NCBI GenBank assembly: GCA_047633055.1
Contig: JBLIEI010000007.1
Location: 1 to 64,000 of the forward strand
Direction of reading: 5' to 3'
Source of the DNA: CALJFL01 sp047633055
GTDB taxonomy: Bacteria; Pseudomonadota; Gammaproteobacteria; Pseudomonadales; Halieaceae
DNA: 64,000 nucleotides
Under the pieces are notes generated by a model. It made no database searches, was not told where the DNA came from, and saw nothing but the letters and a program-made list of their open reading frames with translations. Positions 61,184 to 64,000 of the stretch are shown in pieces. The stretch's first letter is position 1. Each line of letters opens with the position of its first letter. Made by a program: the position numbers and the translations under genes.

Positions 61184-64000
61184 CTAGTCGAGTGAACCTT
61201 CAACAATCCATCCTGCCCACCAGGCGTCCTGCGCTGAAGTACCCGGCTCTACCGCACCAACATAATCAGTCTGGTCAAAAACAAAGCCTGATCCATTGTC
61301 GATCGCTATAATTTCCGGTGCAACGACATTGGCAGCCCCGTCGGTAAGCGCATAAGCGTCATCGATCGTTACCGCATTTGCACCAGAATTGATGTCAGTG
61401 TCGGCGTCACGCTTGTCATAGAAGCCGTCAACACAATCGCCCAGTACATTCACCAGGGTGACATCAGAGCTGATTATCAGCGAATCGTCGCCGTTAACGT
61501 CCGCATCATCGATACGAATACAGCCGGTATCAAAATCACGCACCGCTGAGTTATAGATTGCAGTGGTTAGTGCACCACGCAATCGCATACCAGGCTGAGC
61601 GCCACTGCTGCTATCTACGGCATTGTTTACATCACTGCCCAGTATCAGCACGTTGGCAAGCACGGCCGTTGTTTCCGGCACATACTCATCGTCGCTAGAG
61701 TTCGCCTCAATACCGCGCGGATCGTTACTGCCCGTAGGGACAGATTTGTTCGGGTTTTTACGAACGATGGCGTACTGGATGTTCCCCATATAGCCCTCAT
61801 CGAAGTCGATGTCATCATCGTCGTTGTTGGTGAGCACTGCGTAGCGAACGTTTACCGTGCCACCAAACCATTCAATACCGTCGTCGAGGTTACCGTGAAC
61901 CTGAATGTACTCAACGGTAGTACCGTGGCCGACGCCTTGCATGGTGAGCCCGTTGATTTCATTATTGGGTCCCGCAACCAGGCCGCCTTCTGCGATGCGC
62001 ACATAGCGCAGCATGCCGCTGTTATCGGCAGGATCATTACCGCCGTAGTTACCAACAACCGTACCGCCCTCACCCACAACGTTACAGACTGTTCCGCTGC
62101 CGAAACAGGCGCCGGTGCCACCCTGGCCATACTGCGGAGCGAACCCCTGGATGATGATACCGCCCCACTCACCTTCGCCGTCAAGATCATCGTCAGTGAC
62201 ACTGCTAAACGTGATTGGACTGGCCGCCGAACCTACCGCCATCAGTTTTGAACCACGAGTAACCAGCAGCGAGCCAGTATCAAACGCACGAACATTAACT
62301 CCGGCGCGAACGGTCAGGGTCACACCCGCATCGCGGATGGCCTGCACGTCTGCGTCATTGTCTACCGTCTTATTACCGTCGCCCACCAGCACCTCGCCGT
62401 CCAGGCGCCACTCTACGCCGCTGACCAATGTATAGTCTTCATCAACGGTGCCGCTGATGGTGCAAACGGACGAATCGGTGTTGCAGGACACGAAGCTGGC
62501 CTCGGCAACGGCTTCTGAGCCACCGACAGTGCCAGGCAAGGTCCAGCCCTGCCACCAGGCGTCGCCCTGTGGATCTACCGCACCGATAAAGTCGGTTTGG
62601 TCAAAGACGAAACCAGAGCCATTGTTGACGGCATTGATCACTGGCGCTGAATCGAGCAGCGCGGCAGCTTCATTGATTGCCAACATCGCATCATAGGTGA
62701 TGGTTTGGGAGCTGACGTTGTCCTCAGAATCGGCTTCGCGCTTGGCGTAGAAACCATCCTCACAGTCACCAAGAATGTTTACCAGAGTAATGTCAGAAGA
62801 AATGATCAGTGAATCATCACCGTTCACATCTGCATCATCAATGCGCACACAGCCACTGTCAAAACCGCCGACTGCGCTGTTGTATATGCTAGTAGTCACT
62901 GCTCCTCGCAAGCGCATGCCAGGTTGGCGCCCGCTATCGGACCCTTCATTGTTCACTAAGGCACTACCAATGATGCTGACGTTAGCGATTACAGCCTCGG
63001 TTTCGGGTACATATTCGTCGTCACTGGAGTTTGCCTCAATGCCTCTGGGGTCATTACTGCCGGTGGGAGTGTCCTTGTCTTTGGCCTTCTGGATAATCGC
63101 GTATTGGATGTTGCCCCGATAGCCTTCGTCATAATCTATGTCGTCGTCGTCGTTACCGGTCAGCACCAGGTAGCGTGCATCGACAGTACCGCCAAACCAC
63201 TCAACACCGTCGTCCAGATTATTGTGCACCTGCACATATTCGATGATCGTCCCGTGGCCAACACCCTGCAGCGTCAAACCATTGATTTCATTGTTCGGAC
63301 CAGCGACCAAACCACCCTCTGCGATGCGTACGTAGCGGAAAACGCCGCTATCGTCTGCCGGATCATTACCGCCGTAAACTGAAATGTCAGTACCGCCCTC
63401 GCCCTCTACATTACAGATTTCGCCATTACCGAAGCAGGCACCTGTGCCGCCCTGACCATACTGCGGAGCGAACCCCTGAACGATCAAACCACCCCACTCT
63501 CCAAGGCCGTCGAAGTTATCGTCGAGGCTACTGAAAGTGATGGGAGAGTTAGCTGTGCCGTTGGCAATCATCCGTGAGCCCCTTGTTACCAGCAAAGCGC
63601 CAGTATCAAAAGCGCGCACGTCGGTGCCGGGCTCTACGGTGAGGACTACGCCTGCGGCTTTAGCCGCGTCGACATCGGCTATTGTGTCGACGGTCTGATT
63701 GCCATCGCCCACGGTTACCATTCCGTTCAAGCGCCATTCAACGGTGTTGATCAAGGTGTAGTCCTGATCGACACTGCCTTCCAGATTACCTACCGAGCAA
63801 TCATCATTAAAACTGACGAAACCGGCCTCTTCAACGAGATCACAATCACCGTCGCCTGGGCCAGGGTCCGGCGGATTAACCGGATCGCCGCCGTCTCCAC
63901 CATCCGGGGCTTCAATATTGATGGTGACATCGTCTCCCTCACTACCACTGCTACAGCCAGTGATAAAAGCTATAGAGAGAAGGAACGTAACGATAAGCTC
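61184..64000 (-). CDS. Large lipoprotein with two tandem repeat domains (partial)
   Basis: The frame runs off the right edge with its start a few codons outside the window; 938 residues are visible. The edge reads VTFLLSIAFITGCSSGSEGD, a lipoprotein signal. A Gly/Pro/Asp linker (about residues 30-55) follows, then two copies of a domain of about 440 residues, each with VEWRLxG, VGDGNxTVD, ITFSS, GEWGGxIxQGFAPQYGQGG, YVRIAEGGLVAGPNNEINGL and NDDDDIDxDEGYxGNIQYAI. The pattern suggests a parallel beta-helix with Asp-rich, possibly calcium-binding turns. It is probably displayed on the outer membrane. No enzymatic site was recognised. Confidence 0.85.
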   Translation of the reverse strand, partial: ELIVTFLLSIAFITGCSSGSEGDDVTINIEAPDGGDGGDPVNPPDPGPGDGDCDLVEEAGFVSFNDDCSVGNLEGSVDQDYTLINTVEWRLNGMVTVGDGNQTVDTIADVDAAKAAGVVLTVEPGTDVRAFDTGALLVTRGSRMIANGTANSPITFSSLDDNFDGLGEWGGLIVQGFAPQYGQGGTGACFGNGEICNVEGEGGTDISVYGGNDPADDSGVFRYVRIAEGGLVAGPNNEINGLTLQGVGHGTIIEYVQVHNNLDDGVEWFGGTVDARYLVLTGNDDDDIDYDEGYRGNIQYAIIQKAKDKDTPTGSNDPRGIEANSSDDEYVPETEAVIANVSIIGSALVNNEGSDSGRQPGMRLRGAVTTSIYNSAVGGFDSGCVRIDDADVNGDDSLIISSDITLVNILGDCEDGFYAKREADSEDNVSSQTITYDAMLAINEAAALLDSAPVINAVNNGSGFVFDQTDFIGAVDPQGDAWWQGWTLPGTVGGSEAVAEASFVSCNTDSSVCTISGTVDEDYTLVSGVEWRLDGEVLVGDGNKTVDNDADVQAIRDAGVTLTVRAGVNVRAFDTGSLLVTRGSKLMAVGSAASPITFSSVTDDDLDGEGEWGGIIIQGFAPQYGQGGTGACFGSGTVCNVVGEGGTVVGNYGGNDPADNSGMLRYVRIAEGGLVAGPNNEINGLTMQGVGHGTTVEYIQVHGNLDDGIEWFGGTVNVRYAVLTNNDDDDIDFDEGYMGNIQYAIVRKNPNKSVPTGSNDPRGIEANSSDDEYVPETTAVLANVLILGSDVNNAVDSSSGAQPGMRLRGALTTAIYNSAVRDFDTGCIRIDDADVNGDDSLIISSDVTLVNVLGDCVDGFYDKRDADTDINSGANAVTIDDAYALTDGAANVVAPEIIAIDNGSGFVFDQTDYVGAVEPGTSAQDAWWAGWIVEGSLD

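Noticed and set aside
1..64000. CRISPR arrays, prophage genes, rRNA and tRNA
   Set aside because: No regularly spaced repeats, phage structural genes or recognisable RNA gene motifs were seen by eye; a tRNA scan could still find one.

Overview
The window looks like a chromosomal segment of a gammaproteobacterium, probably marine or halotolerant. The basis is family content: a DUF1800/DUF1501/ECF-sigma operon, DUF2878 and DUF3833 genes, a quinohemoprotein alcohol dehydrogenase and a SYLF protein. Genus cannot be fixed by eye. No rRNA, tRNA, CRISPR array or intact transposase was seen.

Layout. 0-4 kb: ordinary genes (PPOX flavoprotein, DapB-like dehydrogenase, YaaW-like membrane protein, DUF3127 OB-fold protein). 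4-20 kb: an accessory stress-gene region in which intact genes (Crp/Fnr regulators, dodecin, ferritin-like proteins, DUF4426, HflK/HflC, DUF4404, Fe-superoxide dismutase) alternate with broken ones (permease, PRC-barrel, group II intron maturase, APC permease, DUF5676, an RND efflux operon, FMN reductase, ALDH/SDR chimera, PLDc_N, DUF1840). 20-29 kb: GC-rich sorbosone dehydrogenase, NhaA, a CHRD protein and a molybdenum hydroxylase operon whose cytochrome gene has lost its haem motifs. 29-32 kb: an AT-rich esterase and a mosaic of gene fragments. 32-37.5 kb: copper ATPase, KatG and a small coiled-coil stress protein. 37.5-39.5 kb: remnants of membrane glucose dehydrogenase and an XRE antitoxin. 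From 39.5 kb the sequence becomes compact and intact: Grx-DinB fusion, quinone reductase-like MDR protein, esterase, TetR with a divergent flavoprotein-DUF2855 operon and two perfect operators, the DUF1800-DUF1501-sigma-anti-sigma-Spy operon, DUF3833/DUF2878/SRPBCC-SDR genes, PQQ alcohol dehydrogenase, SYLF protein, and a very large duplicated-domain lipoprotein running off the right edge.

How it fits together. The left 39 kb reads as a stress or persistence island (oxidative, iron, copper, sodium and membrane-quality functions) undergoing decay. Segments are duplicated: ferritin genes in direct orientation, the DUF4426 region in inverted orientation, and SDR, ALDH and FMN-reductase pieces dispersed. 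Many second copies are broken by short deletions, nonsense changes or lost start codons. A 14-bp palindrome precedes both ferritin genes and related sequences recur in the island; with three Crp/Fnr paralogues nearby it may be a shared operator, which is inference. Many small decayed genes show one or two lesions only, so sequencing or assembly error must be excluded before each is called dead.
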